A stretch of 38,176 bases of DNA from CALACW01 sp002431305 (GTDB lineage: Bacteria > Bacillota > Clostridia > Oscillospirales > Acutalibacteraceae): NCBI GenBank assembly GCA_937890355.1, contig CALACW010000130.1, forward strand, positions 1 to 38,176. Reading direction: 5' to 3'. Below are positions 16,171 through 25,225 of the stretch, in pieces (within the stretch, counting starts at the first letter, position 1; every line of letters starts with the position of its first letter). Under the pieces are notes generated by a model. It ran no database searches and was not told the origin of the DNA. It saw only the letters and a program-made list of their open reading frames with translations. Position numbers and translations under genes: made by a program.

Positions 16171-17511
16171 ATGAAAAAACAAATACAGCTTTCAGACCAT
16201 TTTACTTATAAAAAGCTGTTTCGCTTTACTTTTCCGTCGATTATAATGATGATTTTTACGTCTGTATACGGAGTTGTCGACGGTCTTTTCGTTTCGAATT
16301 ACGTCGGAAAAACGGCTTTCGCTTCCATAAATCTTATAATGCCGTTTTTAATGATACTCGGCGGTCTCGGATTTATGGTAGGTACCGGAGGAAGTGCGCT
16401 TGTTGCAAAAACATTGGGCGAGGGTGACAGAAAGAACGCGGACAGATATTTTACGATGATGCTGATATTCACAGTCATTCTCGGCGCAATTGCAACAGTT
16501 TTCGGATTTATATTTATGCCCCAAATTGCAAGGCTCTTAAAGGCTTCCGAAGAGATGATGGGCGACTGCGTTCTGTACGGCAGAATTATAATCGGCTTCA
16601 ATATCGCGTTCATGCTCCAGAACGTATTTCAGAGCTTTTTAATTACAGCCGAAAGACCGAAGCTCGGACTTTTCGTAACTGTGGCGGCGGGATGCACGAA
16701 TATGGCTCTCGACGCGCTGTTTATTGCAGGATTCGGCTGGGGAGTAAAGGGCGCCGCGATTGCTACGGGATTAAGCCAGGTTGTAGGCGGTATAATTCCG
16801 CTCATATTCTTTATGAATAAGAAAAACGGCAGTATTCTGCACACTGTCGCAGCGCGTCTTGAATTTAAACCGCTTTTAAAAGCGTGTACGAACGGCTCGT
16901 CGGAGCTTATGAGCAATATTTCAATGTCACTCGTCAGTATGATTTATAACTTTCAGCTAATGCGCCTTATCGGCGAAAACGGCGTTTCGGCGTACGGAGT
17001 TTTAATGTATGTTCAGTTTATATTCGTATCTATTTCCATAGGTTATTCAATAGGATGCGCGCCTGTTGTAGGCTTCCATTACGGCGCGGGTAACACGGAC
17101 GAGCTTAAAAACATGCTCAAAAAGAGCGTGATTCTGACCTCCGCTTCCGGTGCGGTGCTGACCCTCGCGGCGATTTTGCTGTCGGGTACGTTTGCAAAAA
17201 TATTCGTCGGATACGACGCGGAGCTTTTCGAACTGACGCGTCATGCGTTCAGACTGTTCGCGTATTCGTTCCTGCTTGCGGGTTTCAATATTTTCATGTC
17301 CTCATTCTTTACGGCTTTGAGCAACGGCGGAGTTTCGGCGGCGATTTCGTTTCTTCGTACGCTCGTATTCCAAACTTCATGCGTACTCGTGCTTCCGATA
17401 TTTTTCGGAGTCGACGGAATATGGTGGGCTATCACGGTGTCGGAGGTTTTTGCGACGGGTATATCGCTTATCTTCCTGTTCGCCTTGAGAAAGAAATATA
17501 ACTATATGTAA
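16171..17511 (+). CDS. MATE-family multidrug/cation antiporter
   Basis: 446 residues with about 12 membrane segments, the normal MATE length; ATG 16171 follows TTAGGAG at 16159-16165. The two-fold repeat characteristic of MATE proteins is visible: residues about 20-220 and about 240-440 each begin with a similar helix pair. Typical sequence elements include FPSIIMMIFTSVYGVVDGLFVS near TM1 and GAGNTDELKNML after TM8. MATE transporters extrude cationic drugs, dyes or metabolites in exchange for Na+ or H+. The exported compound is unknown. The gene has its own promoter and terminator and appears monocistronic. Confidence 0.9.
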   Translation: MKKQIQLSDHFTYKKLFRFTFPSIIMMIFTSVYGVVDGLFVSNYVGKTAFASINLIMPFLMILGGLGFMVGTGGSALVAKTLGEGDRKNADRYFTMMLIFTVILGAIATVFGFIFMPQIARLLKASEEMMGDCVLYGRIIIGFNIAFMLQNVFQSFLITAERPKLGLFVTVAAGCTNMALDALFIAGFGWGVKGAAIATGLSQVVGGIIPLIFFMNKKNGSILHTVAARLEFKPLLKACTNGSSELMSNISMSLVSMIYNFQLMRLIGENGVSAYGVLMYVQFIFVSISIGYSIGCAPVVGFHYGAGNTDELKNMLKKSVILTSASGAVLTLAAILLSGTFAKIFVGYDAELFELTRHAFRLFAYSFLLAGFNIFMSSFFTALSNGGVSAAISFLRTLVFQTSCVLVLPIFFGVDGIWWAITVSEVFATGISLIFLFALRKKYNYM

Positions 17512-17516
17512 AAAAA

Positions 17517-17551
17517 CGCTCGGGACTGTGCAGATTCCCGAGCGGTTTTTG
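17517..17551 (+). terminator. Terminator after the MATE gene
   Basis: CGCTCGGGA (17517-17525) pairs with TCCCGAGCG (17536-17544), followed by a T5 run. It begins 5 nt after the stop codon. Confidence 0.85.
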
Positions 17552-17661
17552 TCTGTACTTGTTCTTCTGTATTATTTACATTTTATCAAGATTTATATTT
17601 AAAACTTACCCGAAAAAGATGGTAACTTTTAAATAAAATTCTATATCAGAATAAAGAGACA

Positions 17662-17696
17662 TAAAAACAAACCCCGAGGACATAAATCCTCGGGGT
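17662..17696 (-). terminator. Terminator of the tRNA operon
   Basis: ACCCCGAGGA (17671-17680) pairs with TCCTCGGGGT (17687-17696). On the minus strand it is followed by TTTGTTTTTAT, right after tRNA-Thr. Confidence 0.8.
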
Positions 17697-17699
17697 TAT

Positions 17700-17775
<76 letters not shown>

Positions 17776-17780
17776 AGCAA

Positions 17781-17857
17781 TGGCGACCCGGAACGGGATC
17801 GAACCGTCGACCTCTAGCGTGACAGGCTAGCGTTCTAACCAGCTGAACTACCGGGCC
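17781..17857 (-). tRNA. tRNA-Asp (anticodon GTC)
   Basis: A minus-strand 77-nt cloverleaf with encoded CCA. Acceptor arm GGCCCGG pairs with CCGGGTC with one G-U. The anticodon loop CCTGTCACG gives GTC. The T-loop is GTTCGATCC. It is the first gene of the two-tRNA operon, 38 nt downstream of a perfect promoter. Confidence 0.97.
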
Positions 17858-17894
17858 ATGCTGCACAACGGAATAATCCGTCCGACAAGATGAT

Positions 17895-17923
17895 ATTATA
17901 CACAAGTATTTACTGCTTGTCAA
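17895..17923 (-). promoter_or_regulatory. Perfect-consensus promoter of the tRNA-Asp/tRNA-Thr operon
   Basis: On the minus strand TTGACA (17918-17923), 17-nt spacer, TATAAT (17895-17900), as expected for strongly expressed stable RNA genes. Confidence 0.9.
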
Positions 17924-18100
17924 CTGCTTTCAGCAAAATTTTTTTAAATTTATTTTTCTGCCGTAATTGCCATGTTATGTTTGTATAGGCACGGCGTTGA
18001 TCGTTATTCCGTGAACATCCGCAGGCAAAATGTCGAAAAACTGCATTTCATTCCGTTTTTATGTTTTTGAAGCCAAATTTTGTTGTTTTGGTCATTAATG

Positions 18101-18129
18101 TTGATTAATTTCTCTTTTTATTCTATAAT
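18101..18129 (+). promoter_or_regulatory. Promoter for the LytTR-kinase pair
   Basis: TTGATT (18101-18106), 17-nt spacer, TATAAT (18124-18129), giving a leader of about 80 nt. No LytTR-type direct repeat was recognised near it. Confidence 0.65.
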
Positions 18130-18215
18130 ATACAAGTTCATAAGTATAGATTCATAAGCCGTGAATTACTTCGGAGCTTTTGATTGCGGACTTTTTATCA
18201 ACGGGGTGTTATAAC

Positions 18216-18920
18216 ATGAAAATCGCAATACTTGACGATGAGGAAGTATTTCGCAATGATTTGCGCAAAAAGCTTTGCGCGTTTTTTTCATCAATGGAGA
18301 TTGACGTTTTGATAGACTGTTATGCTTCTGCCACGGGACTTATTCCGTTTGCGGACGAGTATCAGCTTATTTTTGTCGATTACAGACTTTCCGACTGTAC
18401 GGGAATGGATTTTGCGTCAGTCGTCAGGGAGAAAAATAACGCTGTAGGATTGGTTTTCGTCAGCAACTATCCGGAATATGTTTTTGATGCTTTTAAGGTC
18501 AATGCCTACAGATTTTTACGAAAACCCATAAATCCGGACGACCTCGAGGAGACCGTGATGTCGTTTTTTAACGAATCCGACAGAAATGATAAGGTCGTTT
18601 TGTTAAACTATGTTTCCGAGGGACGCAAGTTTACGGACGCGGGTTTGATTATGTATGTGGAGAGCAGCGGTAAGCATTCGTTTATTACGTTTGCCGACGG
18701 AACGGTCAGAGAGGTAGTTTCGGGATTTTCCGAAACCGTGCGCGAGCTTTTGACTCCGTACTCATCGTGCAGTTCCAGGGGTATTTTTGTAAGTTTTCCT
18801 CATGTCGACGTTTATAAGAAAACCGATATTATCATGAAAAACGGACGAAAATTTACCGTAAGCCGTAATTGCAGAACGGAATTTGAATCGAAATGGATAA
18901 ATTATTTGAAGAATAAATAA
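18216..18920 (+). CDS. LytTR-family response regulator (AgrA/LytR type)
   Basis: 234 residues from ATG 18216, after GGGGTG; the earlier in-frame start at 18180 lacks a ribosome binding site. Residues about 1-115 are a receiver domain with acidic pocket LDDEE (about 5-9), phospho-acceptor Asp55 in IFVDYRL, a conserved Ser in FVSNYPEY and Lys in FLRKPINP (about 108). Residues about 135-234 are a LytTR DNA-binding domain (IMYVESSGKHSFITF; FVSFPHVDVY; SRNC). Such regulators bind direct repeats upstream of target genes and often control virulence, bacteriocin or surface genes. A cognate kinase gene starts 9 nt downstream. Targets are unknown. Confidence 0.92.
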   Translation: MKIAILDDEEVFRNDLRKKLCAFFSSMEIDVLIDCYASATGLIPFADEYQLIFVDYRLSDCTGMDFASVVREKNNAVGLVFVSNYPEYVFDAFKVNAYRFLRKPINPDDLEETVMSFFNESDRNDKVVLLNYVSEGRKFTDAGLIMYVESSGKHSFITFADGTVREVVSGFSETVRELLTPYSSCSSRGIFVSFPHVDVYKKTDIIMKNGRKFTVSRNCRTEFESKWINYLKNK

Positions 18921-18929
18921 GGAACGTTT

Positions 18930-20198
18930 ATGACAGCGGGTATTTTTTTCTTTCTGCGCGATGCTTTCGCCGCTGTAAATATAATACTTCTGTGCCGTTA
19001 TTTCCTCGGACTCGATATTCGCACCGGACGTCTGCGTGGAATTATAACCGTATGTCTTTTTTTGCTGAATTCTGCGGTGTATACGTACGGAAGATTTTCG
19101 CCCGACGTGCGGGAGGCAACGGATATCGTAACCGATATTGCCTCCTACGCGCTGTATCTTTTTGTTTTTTTTGTGTTTGTAAAATGTTCTCAGAAGTCAA
19201 AAACCGTGCTTTTTCTTAGTTGTTATATTTTTGTCATGGAGATGATATACGGCATAGCCGCGCCGTATGTCGGTGAGAATGACGACGTTAAAATTTATTT
19301 CACGGCGGGAATGTTCCTGATTGTTGACATGATTCTGATTCTTGCGGTTAAGTTCAGACGCGTGCCGAAGTTTCCCGATATTATCTCTATTACACCTAAA
19401 TGGATATTCGTTTCGATAATGATATTCTGTCTTGCGTGCTATTACAGACAGTTCGGCATTTCGTCGTCGATATATGAAATTATATACATCGCGGCGACGG
19501 TTTTGATGCTTATAAGCATAGGATTTTTTATATTCAATATGATAAAGGCGACTCAGGAAATCGCGTCGCTTTATTCGAGAATGAACGAGATATCAGACTA
19601 CTATATGCGCCTTGCAAAAAACGACGAGGAATTACGGGCGTTCAGACATGACTATAAAAATCATATGAACGTTGTGTCGATACTAATAGACAACGGAAAT
19701 ATGCAGGAGGCTTCAAAATACATACAGGAGCTGTCTCTGTCAGCCGGCAAATGCTTTAAAAAGTATTCAACGGGAAACGATATCCTCGACATGATAATGG
19801 CGAATAAGTCAAAATCCGCGGAGAATCTTGGCTATACTCTCACGTTCAAGGGATTTTTTCCGCAGACGGGAATCGAGCCCGCCGACGTATGTACTGTGTG
19901 CGCTAATCTCATAGACAACGCAATAGAACACGGCTCGTTAAGACAGGGCGAAAATAACATTTCAGTTGAGTCGACGCTGTCGGATTCGTCCGTCATTTTC
20001 ACCGTTACAAACAGTGTGTCCGAAACGGTTGCGGGAGATATGCCGACATCGAAATCCGATAAAGTAAACCACGGATTCGGTATGAAAAACGTCAAAAAGA
20101 CGGTGAAAAAATACGACGGCATGATTAACGTTCAGAGCAGTGACTGCCGGTTCAGTATAGATGTTTTAATGAAAATACCCGAAAATACCGTAAACTAA
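18930..20198 (+). CDS. AgrC-like sensor histidine kinase (GHKL family)
   Basis: 422 residues; AAGGAACG at 18918-18925 precedes ATG 18930. The N-terminal half (about 1-205) has six to seven hydrophobic segments, typical of the peptide-sensing membrane domain of AgrC-like kinases. A coiled linker leads to the dimerisation helix FRHDYKNHMNVV with candidate phospho-His240. The GHKL ATPase N-box is NLIDNAIEHG and the G-box GFGMKNVKK (about 389-397). It is co-transcribed with the LytTR regulator. No AgrB protease or AgrD precursor is in the window, so the signal is unknown and may come from another locus. A strong terminator follows the gene. Confidence 0.92.
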   Translation: MTAGIFFFLRDAFAAVNIILLCRYFLGLDIRTGRLRGIITVCLFLLNSAVYTYGRFSPDVREATDIVTDIASYALYLFVFFVFVKCSQKSKTVLFLSCYIFVMEMIYGIAAPYVGENDDVKIYFTAGMFLIVDMILILAVKFRRVPKFPDIISITPKWIFVSIMIFCLACYYRQFGISSSIYEIIYIAATVLMLISIGFFIFNMIKATQEIASLYSRMNEISDYYMRLAKNDEELRAFRHDYKNHMNVVSILIDNGNMQEASKYIQELSLSAGKCFKKYSTGNDILDMIMANKSKSAENLGYTLTFKGFFPQTGIEPADVCTVCANLIDNAIEHGSLRQGENNISVESTLSDSSVIFTVTNSVSETVAGDMPTSKSDKVNHGFGMKNVKKTVKKYDGMINVQSSDCRFSIDVLMKIPENTVN

Positions 20199-20200
20199 AA

Positions 20201-20239
20201 ACGGAGAGTCTCTGCGACGGACTCTCCGTTATGTTTTTT
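20201..20239. terminator. Bidirectional terminator between kinase and MarR genes
   Basis: ACGGAGAGTC (20201-20210) pairs perfectly with GACTCTCCGT (20220-20229), followed by a T-rich run on the plus strand. It also lies just downstream of the convergent MarR gene. Confidence 0.85.
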
Positions 20240-20731
20240 TTACTTGTCGTTTTTACCTGAACACAGTTCCGCCTTTTTTAATTCTCCGATAACGTCGTCG
20301 GCGGTTTTTCCGTTTTCGGTCAGGTTCGATATCATTCTTTCAAAATAATTTTTAAGCTGTGTTTTTTCCTCATCGGAAAAGCCCGAAACAAGCTTCTTTG
20401 AACACTCGTCAAAAATTTCCCTGCTTTTCTGCTCCTTTTCGAGTCCGAGCGGGGTGATTTTTATTTTATTATATCTTAAATCGCTGTCGTCCGCCTTCTT
20501 TTCTAACAGCCCCGATTTCTGCATACGTCTTATGCTGACTGCGGTCGAGGCGGGGGAGACATTTAGGTGTTTTGCAATTTCGGTCTGCGAACACTCGCCG
20601 TTTTCCTTCAAGTATCTTAAAATCTGAGGCTGACCGTAGTACACGCCGATAGCCGACGTGTTGGTAAAAACCACGTACCTGTGAAGCACGCCTAAATCCA
20701 TTAACAGTTTTGAAAATTCAATATCGTTCAT
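20240..20731 (-). CDS. MarR-family transcriptional regulator
   Basis: 163 residues, start ATG 20731 preceded by GGTGGAAA. It has a winged helix-turn-helix with the recognition helix in the segment TEIAKHLNVSPASTAVSIRRM (about residues 50-70), a wing LRYNKIKITPLG (about 83-94) and a C-terminal dimerisation helix. It likely acts as a dimeric repressor responding to a small molecule. Its own upstream region has inverted TTGAT/ATCAA repeats next to its promoter, suggesting autoregulation. It is divergent from glgB, 233 bp away; regulation of glycogen genes is possible but not shown. Confidence 0.9.
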   Translation of the reverse strand: MNDIEFSKLLMDLGVLHRYVVFTNTSAIGVYYGQPQILRYLKENGECSQTEIAKHLNVSPASTAVSIRRMQKSGLLEKKADDSDLRYNKIKITPLGLEKEQKSREIFDECSKKLVSGFSDEEKTQLKNYFERMISNLTENGKTADDVIGELKKAELCSGKNDK

Positions 20732-20763
20732 TTATTTCCACCGCGAATTAATAAACTGATTTA

Positions 20764-20815
20764 ATTTTACATGCTTTTGATTTAATTTTCAATACAAAAT
20801 TGATTTTTACATCAA
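20764..20815 (-). promoter_or_regulatory. MarR promoter with candidate operator
   Basis: On the minus strand TTGAAA (20787-20792), 17-nt spacer, TAAAAT (20764-20769). Just upstream is a palindrome TTGAT-N6-ATCAA (20800-20815), and a second, imperfect copy (20777-20792) covers the -35. Arrangement and size fit a MarR-dimer operator; binding is inferred. Confidence 0.5.
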
Positions 20816-20851
20816 CTGTTACAAATATTGCGACATATTTTGTATGCTGAT

Positions 20852-20881
20852 TTGTGTAAAATATTGATATTATTTTATAAT
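20852..20881 (+). promoter_or_regulatory. Possible promoter for the glg operon
   Basis: TTGTGT (20852-20857), 18-nt spacer, TATAAT (20876-20881). The -35 is weak; other AT-rich -10-like hexamers lie nearby, so this is a tentative choice. Confidence 0.4.
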
Positions 20882-20964
20882 GGGTCTTGAAAAAATAACT
20901 TTTTTTTGATAATATTAGTATATATATCTGTATTTAATTAAACGGATTAAACGGAGAAATGTAT

Positions 20965-22851
20965 ATGGAGAGTAAAAAGAAAGAGAATTTAGACGTTCCC
21001 GTTTATCTTTTCCACGAGGGAAGCAACGCCAGAGCGTACGAGTTTCTCGGCGCGCACAGGACGGGCAAAAACGCCGTTACGTTCAGAGTATGGGCTCCTC
21101 ACGCAAAGAGCGTGAGCGTGGTCGGCGATTTTAACTCATGGAACGACGGCAAAACGCCGATGTCGCGCATACCCGACGGCGAGATATGGGAGACGACGGT
21201 CAAGGGAATAAAACAGTACGATACGTATAAGTACTGTATAACCGCCTCGGACGGCAGACAGTTTATGAAATGCGACCCGTACGGTTTTCATTCGGAGACG
21301 AGACCCGGTACAGCTTCAAAATTTTATGAAATCGATAAATTCAAATGGACGGATAAGAAGTGGACGGACGAGAGGGCGCGTAAGGATATCTATTCCTCGC
21401 CTGTAAATATTTACGAGGTTCACGCCGGTTCGTGGAGAACAAACGAGGACGGCAGTTTTTATTCGTACAGAGAGCTTGCGGACAAGCTTATTCCCTATGT
21501 TAAGGAAATGGGCTACACGCACGTCGAGTTCCTGCCTCTTACGGAATATCCGTTCGACGGAAGCTGGGGCTACCAGGTTACGGGCTATTTTGCCCCGACG
21601 TCGAGATACGGTACGCCCGATGATTTCATGTACCTTATAAACGAGTGCCATAACAACGGCATAGGCGTTATACTCGACTGGGTTCCCGCGCATTTTCCGA
21701 AGGACGCGCATGGGCTCTACGAATTTGACGGTCAGCCGTGCTATGAGTATGCAGATCCGAGAAAGGGAGAGCACTACCAGTGGGGAACGAGGGTTTTCGA
21801 CTACGGCAAAACGCAGGTCAAGAGTTTCCTTATGTCCTCGGCTTCGTTCTGGATCAGGGAATACCATATCGACGGAATCAGAGTCGACGCTGTCGCTTCG
21901 ATGCTTTACCTTGACTACGGCAGGGACGACGGCAACTGGGTCAGAAACGAAAAGGGAGGCAGGGAGAATCTCGAAGCCGTCGCGTTTCTGAGAAAACTCA
22001 ACGAGGTTCTGTTCAGAGACTATCCCGGCATCATGATGATTGCCGAGGAGTCGACCGCGTGGCCCCTTGTTACGAAACCTACAAACGTAGGCGGACTCGG
22101 TTTTAACTTTAAATGGAATATGGGCTGGATGAACGATATACTCAGATATTTTTCGCTCGACGGCTATTTCAAAAAATACAATCACGACCTTATAACTTTT
22201 TCGTTCTTCTATGCGTTTTCGGAAAATTTCATTCTGCCGATTTCGCACGACGAGGTAGTTCACGGCAAGAAGTCGCTTATTGACAAAATGCCGGGAACGT
22301 ACGAGGAGAAGTTTTCGGCAATGCGCGCGTTTTTAGGCTACATGTACGCGCACCCGGGCAAAAAACTGCTCTTCATGGGTCAGGAATTCGGTCAGTTCAT
22401 AGAGTGGGACGAGAAAAAACAGCTCGACTGGTTCCTGCTCGATTACGATTCTCATAAATCTCTGCTTGAATATACAAAATCATTAAACCGTTTTTATAAA
22501 GAAAACGCTCCCATGTGGGAGATAGATTATTCGTGGGAGGGCTTCTCATGGATAGTCAGCGACGACGCGGACAACTCCGTTATCGCGTTCAGACGTACCG
22601 ACGAAAAGGGCGAGAGCGTTATAGTCGTATGCAACTTCACTCCCGTACGGAGGGACAATTACAAAATGGGCGTACCCGAAAAGGGCGTTTACGACGTTGT
22701 ATTCAATTCCGACGATAAAAAATTCGGCGGAAACGGAAGCGTCAGAAAACGCGTCTACCGCACAAAGGCGCAGGGTATGCATTCGCAGCCGCAGAGCGTG
22801 GAACTTTCTCTGCCCGGTCTTTCGGCGATATACCTGAAAAAGAGAAAATAA
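20965..22851 (+). CDS. glgB: 1,4-alpha-glucan branching enzyme (GH13_9)
   Basis: 628 residues from ATG 20965; the ATG two codons earlier is too close to CGGAGA (20952-20957). GlgB cuts alpha-1,4 chains and re-attaches them by alpha-1,6 bonds in glycogen. N-terminal CBM48 lies at about 25-110 (FRVWAPHAKSVSVVGDFNSW). The GH13 barrel shows region I DWVPAHF, region II GIRVDAVASM with nucleophile Asp308, region III AEEST with the acid/base Glu (361 or 362) and region IV ISHDEVVHG. The MLYLDYGR and GGLGFNFKWNMGWMND blocks are specific to branching enzymes. Operon: glgC follows after 22 nt and glgD overlaps it. Glycogen synthase glgA is absent here and must lie elsewhere. Confidence 0.96.
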   Translation: MESKKKENLDVPVYLFHEGSNARAYEFLGAHRTGKNAVTFRVWAPHAKSVSVVGDFNSWNDGKTPMSRIPDGEIWETTVKGIKQYDTYKYCITASDGRQFMKCDPYGFHSETRPGTASKFYEIDKFKWTDKKWTDERARKDIYSSPVNIYEVHAGSWRTNEDGSFYSYRELADKLIPYVKEMGYTHVEFLPLTEYPFDGSWGYQVTGYFAPTSRYGTPDDFMYLINECHNNGIGVILDWVPAHFPKDAHGLYEFDGQPCYEYADPRKGEHYQWGTRVFDYGKTQVKSFLMSSASFWIREYHIDGIRVDAVASMLYLDYGRDDGNWVRNEKGGRENLEAVAFLRKLNEVLFRDYPGIMMIAEESTAWPLVTKPTNVGGLGFNFKWNMGWMNDILRYFSLDGYFKKYNHDLITFSFFYAFSENFILPISHDEVVHGKKSLIDKMPGTYEEKFSAMRAFLGYMYAHPGKKLLFMGQEFGQFIEWDEKKQLDWFLLDYDSHKSLLEYTKSLNRFYKENAPMWEIDYSWEGFSWIVSDDADNSVIAFRRTDEKGESVIVVCNFTPVRRDNYKMGVPEKGVYDVVFNSDDKKFGGNGSVRKRVYRTKAQGMHSQPQSVELSLPGLSAIYLKKRK

Positions 22852-22873
22852 GTTTTTAAAGGAAGGTTACACT

Positions 22874-24094
22874 ATGGCAAGAAAAACAGAATGTATAGCT
22901 ATGCTGCTCGCCGGCGGTCAGGGCAGCAGACTCGGAATACTTACCAAGAATATAGCTAAGCCCGCCGTTCCCTACGGCGGAAAATACAGAATCATAGACT
23001 TCCCGCTTTCAAACTGCGTAAACTCCGGCATACACACCGTCGGCGTTTTGACGCAGTATCAGCCCCTCGAATTAAACGACTATATCGGCAACGGTCAGCC
23101 GTGGGACCTCGACAGAATGAACGGCGGAGTTCACATTCTCTCGCCGTATCAGCAGATAAAGGGAACAGACTGGTACAGAGGCACCGCGAATGCGATTTAT
23201 CAGAATATCAATTTCATCGACAGATATAATCCCGAATACGTAGCCGTTCTTTCGGGCGACCATATTTATAAGATGGACTATTCGAAAATGCTCGACTTCC
23301 ATAAGGCTCACGAGGCGGCTTGCACGATTGCAATGCTTGAAGTACCGTGGGAGGAGGCTTCGCGTTTCGGACTGATGTTTACGGACGAGAACGGAGCCAT
23401 TACCGCATTCGAGGAAAAACCCAAGAACCCCAAGAGCAATAAGGCTTCCATGGGCGTTTACATGTTCACTTGGTCGAAGTTACGAGAGTATCTCATAGCC
23501 GATGAGGCTAAGGAAAATTCGTCAAACGACTTCGGCAAGGACGTTATCCCCGCAATGCACGAGGCGGGCGAGAGACTTTATGCATATGAATTCGACGGAT
23601 ACTGGAAGGACGTAGGAACCATAGACAGCCTGTGGGAGGCTAACCTCGACCTTTTAAACCCCGTTGCAAATATAGATTTAAGTGATTCTTCGTGGAAAAT
23701 TTATTCGAACACGGCGGCTACTCCTCCGCATTACATATCCGACAGCGCGCATGTTGAAAATTCAATTGTCGCGGGCGGATGCATCATAAGCGGTAAGGTC
23801 GACTACTCCGTCATCTTCTCAAATGTTTCCGTAGCCGAGGACGCGGAGGTCAAGTATTCGATAGTGATGCCCGGAGCGGTTATCAAGCCCGGCGCAAAGG
23901 TTCAGTATGCTATGATAGCCGAGAACGCGGTCATTGAATCGGGCGCGGTCGTCGGCGAGGATCCGCAGGAGATAAGCGATCTTGACAAGTGGGGCGTGGC
24001 GGTCGTAGGACACAGCGTAAATGTCGGAAAGAACGCGCGCGTTACCGCCCGTCAGATGATCGGCGAGGATGTAAAGGAGGGTGAAACGGTATGA
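22874..24094 (+). CDS. glgC: Glucose-1-phosphate adenylyltransferase, catalytic subunit
   Basis: 406 residues, start ATG 22874 with AAGGAAGG 7-8 nt before. It makes ADP-glucose from ATP and glucose-1-phosphate, the committed step of glycogen synthesis. The nucleotide-binding signature LLAGGQGSRLGILTKNIAKP is at about residues 11-30, followed by FPLSNC. The catalytic Asp is in SGDHIYKMDY (about 131-140). The glucose-1-phosphate Lys/Glu region is FEEKPKNPKS (about 179-188), and DGYWKDVGTIDS is at about 242-253. A C-terminal left-handed beta-helix begins near 290. Its stop overlaps the start of glgD by 4 bp, so a GlgC/GlgD heteromer, as in other Firmicutes, is expected. Confidence 0.96.
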   Translation: MARKTECIAMLLAGGQGSRLGILTKNIAKPAVPYGGKYRIIDFPLSNCVNSGIHTVGVLTQYQPLELNDYIGNGQPWDLDRMNGGVHILSPYQQIKGTDWYRGTANAIYQNINFIDRYNPEYVAVLSGDHIYKMDYSKMLDFHKAHEAACTIAMLEVPWEEASRFGLMFTDENGAITAFEEKPKNPKSNKASMGVYMFTWSKLREYLIADEAKENSSNDFGKDVIPAMHEAGERLYAYEFDGYWKDVGTIDSLWEANLDLLNPVANIDLSDSSWKIYSNTAATPPHYISDSAHVENSIVAGGCIISGKVDYSVIFSNVSVAEDAEVKYSIVMPGAVIKPGAKVQYAMIAENAVIESGAVVGEDPQEISDLDKWGVAVVGHSVNVGKNARVTARQMIGEDVKEGETV

Positions 24095-25203
24095 AAGGCA
24101 ATAACGTTTTAGGACTTATTTACGCGGACGCGCACAGCGTGTGCATAGACCAGCTCACGGCTCTGAGAACCATGGGTTCCGTTCCGTTCGGCGGAAGATA
24201 CCGTCTTATCGACTTCCCGCTGTCAAACATGGTAAACTGCGGAATCAGAAAAGTCGGAGTTATTACCAAGAGTAATTATCAGTCCCTTATGGACCATATA
24301 GGCAACGGCAAACCGTGGGACCTCTCGAGAAAGAACGAGGGTCTGTTCATTCTGCCCCCGTTTACAAACGGTAACGGAGTGTACACGTGCAGGATCGACG
24401 CGCTTGCAAATATTATGCCGTTTATAAAAAAATCAAAAGAGGAATACGTCGTTTTGTCCGACTGTAACTTTATATGCAACGTAGATATCGGCAGAATCGT
24501 CGATAAGCACATAGCTTCGGGCGCGGATATTACGTTCGCGTACAAAGAGGGCAGGATACCGGCACTTGACGACATCATGGTCTTTGACGTGAATTCCGAG
24601 GGCGTTATAACGGACGTTACCGTTCCTGTTAATCCCGACGGAGACGGCAGATATTCGATAAATATAATCGTAATGAGAAAATCGCTTCTTGAACGTCTTG
24701 TAAACGAAGCCGTGACGAGAGGATATACGAGTTTTGAAAAGGATATAATCCGTCAGAACGTACGAGGTCTTAAAATGACCGGTTACCGCATTGACGGATT
24801 CTGCCCTGTTGTCGATTCGTTAAAGAGTTATTTTGACGCGAACACGGCTCTTTTAAAAGAGGAGAATTTAAAACAGCTGTTCCATAACGGCGACCCCGTT
24901 TATACAAAGACGGCGGACGATATGCCGGCGGTTTACGGTATCGGCGCGTCGGTTAAGAATTCGCTTATCGCCGACGGATGCAAGATCGAGGGCACGGTTG
25001 AGAATTCCGTTATATTCAGAGGCGTTCACATAGAAAAAGGCGCTGTCATTAAGAATTCGATAATAATGCACTCGTCGTTTATCGGCGCGGATTCGAAACT
25101 TGACTGGGTTATAATGGACAAGTACGGCGTTGTCAGACCGAGAAATTCACTCTCCGGCGCAGAGACTTACCCCGTTTACATAGGCAAGAGCATAATTATA
25201 TAA
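24091..25203 (+). CDS. glgD: GlgD, regulatory ADP-glucose pyrophosphorylase subunit
   Basis: 370 residues, start overlapping glgC (ATGA). It is homologous to GlgC (FGGRYRLIDFPLSNMVNCGI at about 31-50; beta-helix at the C-terminus), but the ATP-binding GGxGxRL loop is replaced by YADAHSVCIDQLTALR. The catalytic-site segment reads LSDCNFICNVDI, lacking the GDH motif. This is the Firmicutes GlgD type, known to be inactive alone and to stimulate GlgC in the heterotetramer. parB begins 22 nt downstream. Confidence 0.95.
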   Translation: MKGNNVLGLIYADAHSVCIDQLTALRTMGSVPFGGRYRLIDFPLSNMVNCGIRKVGVITKSNYQSLMDHIGNGKPWDLSRKNEGLFILPPFTNGNGVYTCRIDALANIMPFIKKSKEEYVVLSDCNFICNVDIGRIVDKHIASGADITFAYKEGRIPALDDIMVFDVNSEGVITDVTVPVNPDGDGRYSINIIVMRKSLLERLVNEAVTRGYTSFEKDIIRQNVRGLKMTGYRIDGFCPVVDSLKSYFDANTALLKEENLKQLFHNGDPVYTKTADDMPAVYGIGASVKNSLIADGCKIEGTVENSVIFRGVHIEKGAVIKNSIIMHSSFIGADSKLDWVIMDKYGVVRPRNSLSGAETYPVYIGKSIII

Positions 25204-25225
25204 GTTATTTTCAGGAGAGAAATAT

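Larger units (their letters stand above)
17858..18215. other. Intergenic region between tRNAs and the LytTR regulator
   Basis: About 358 bp. It contains the tRNA promoter (minus) and the LytTR promoter (plus). Between about 17930 and 18100 I see no structured RNA or repeat. A 32-codon open frame at 17972-18070 has no ribosome binding site and is not called. Confidence 0.6.

Noticed and set aside
17972..18070. 32-codon open frame that might be an AgrD-like peptide before the AgrC/AgrA pair
   Set aside because: No ribosome binding site, no amphipathic leader or conserved Cys-containing AgrD core followed by an acidic tail.
21316..22263. 315-codon minus-strand open frame
   Set aside because: Antisense shadow of glgB; no ribosome binding site and no recognisable domain.
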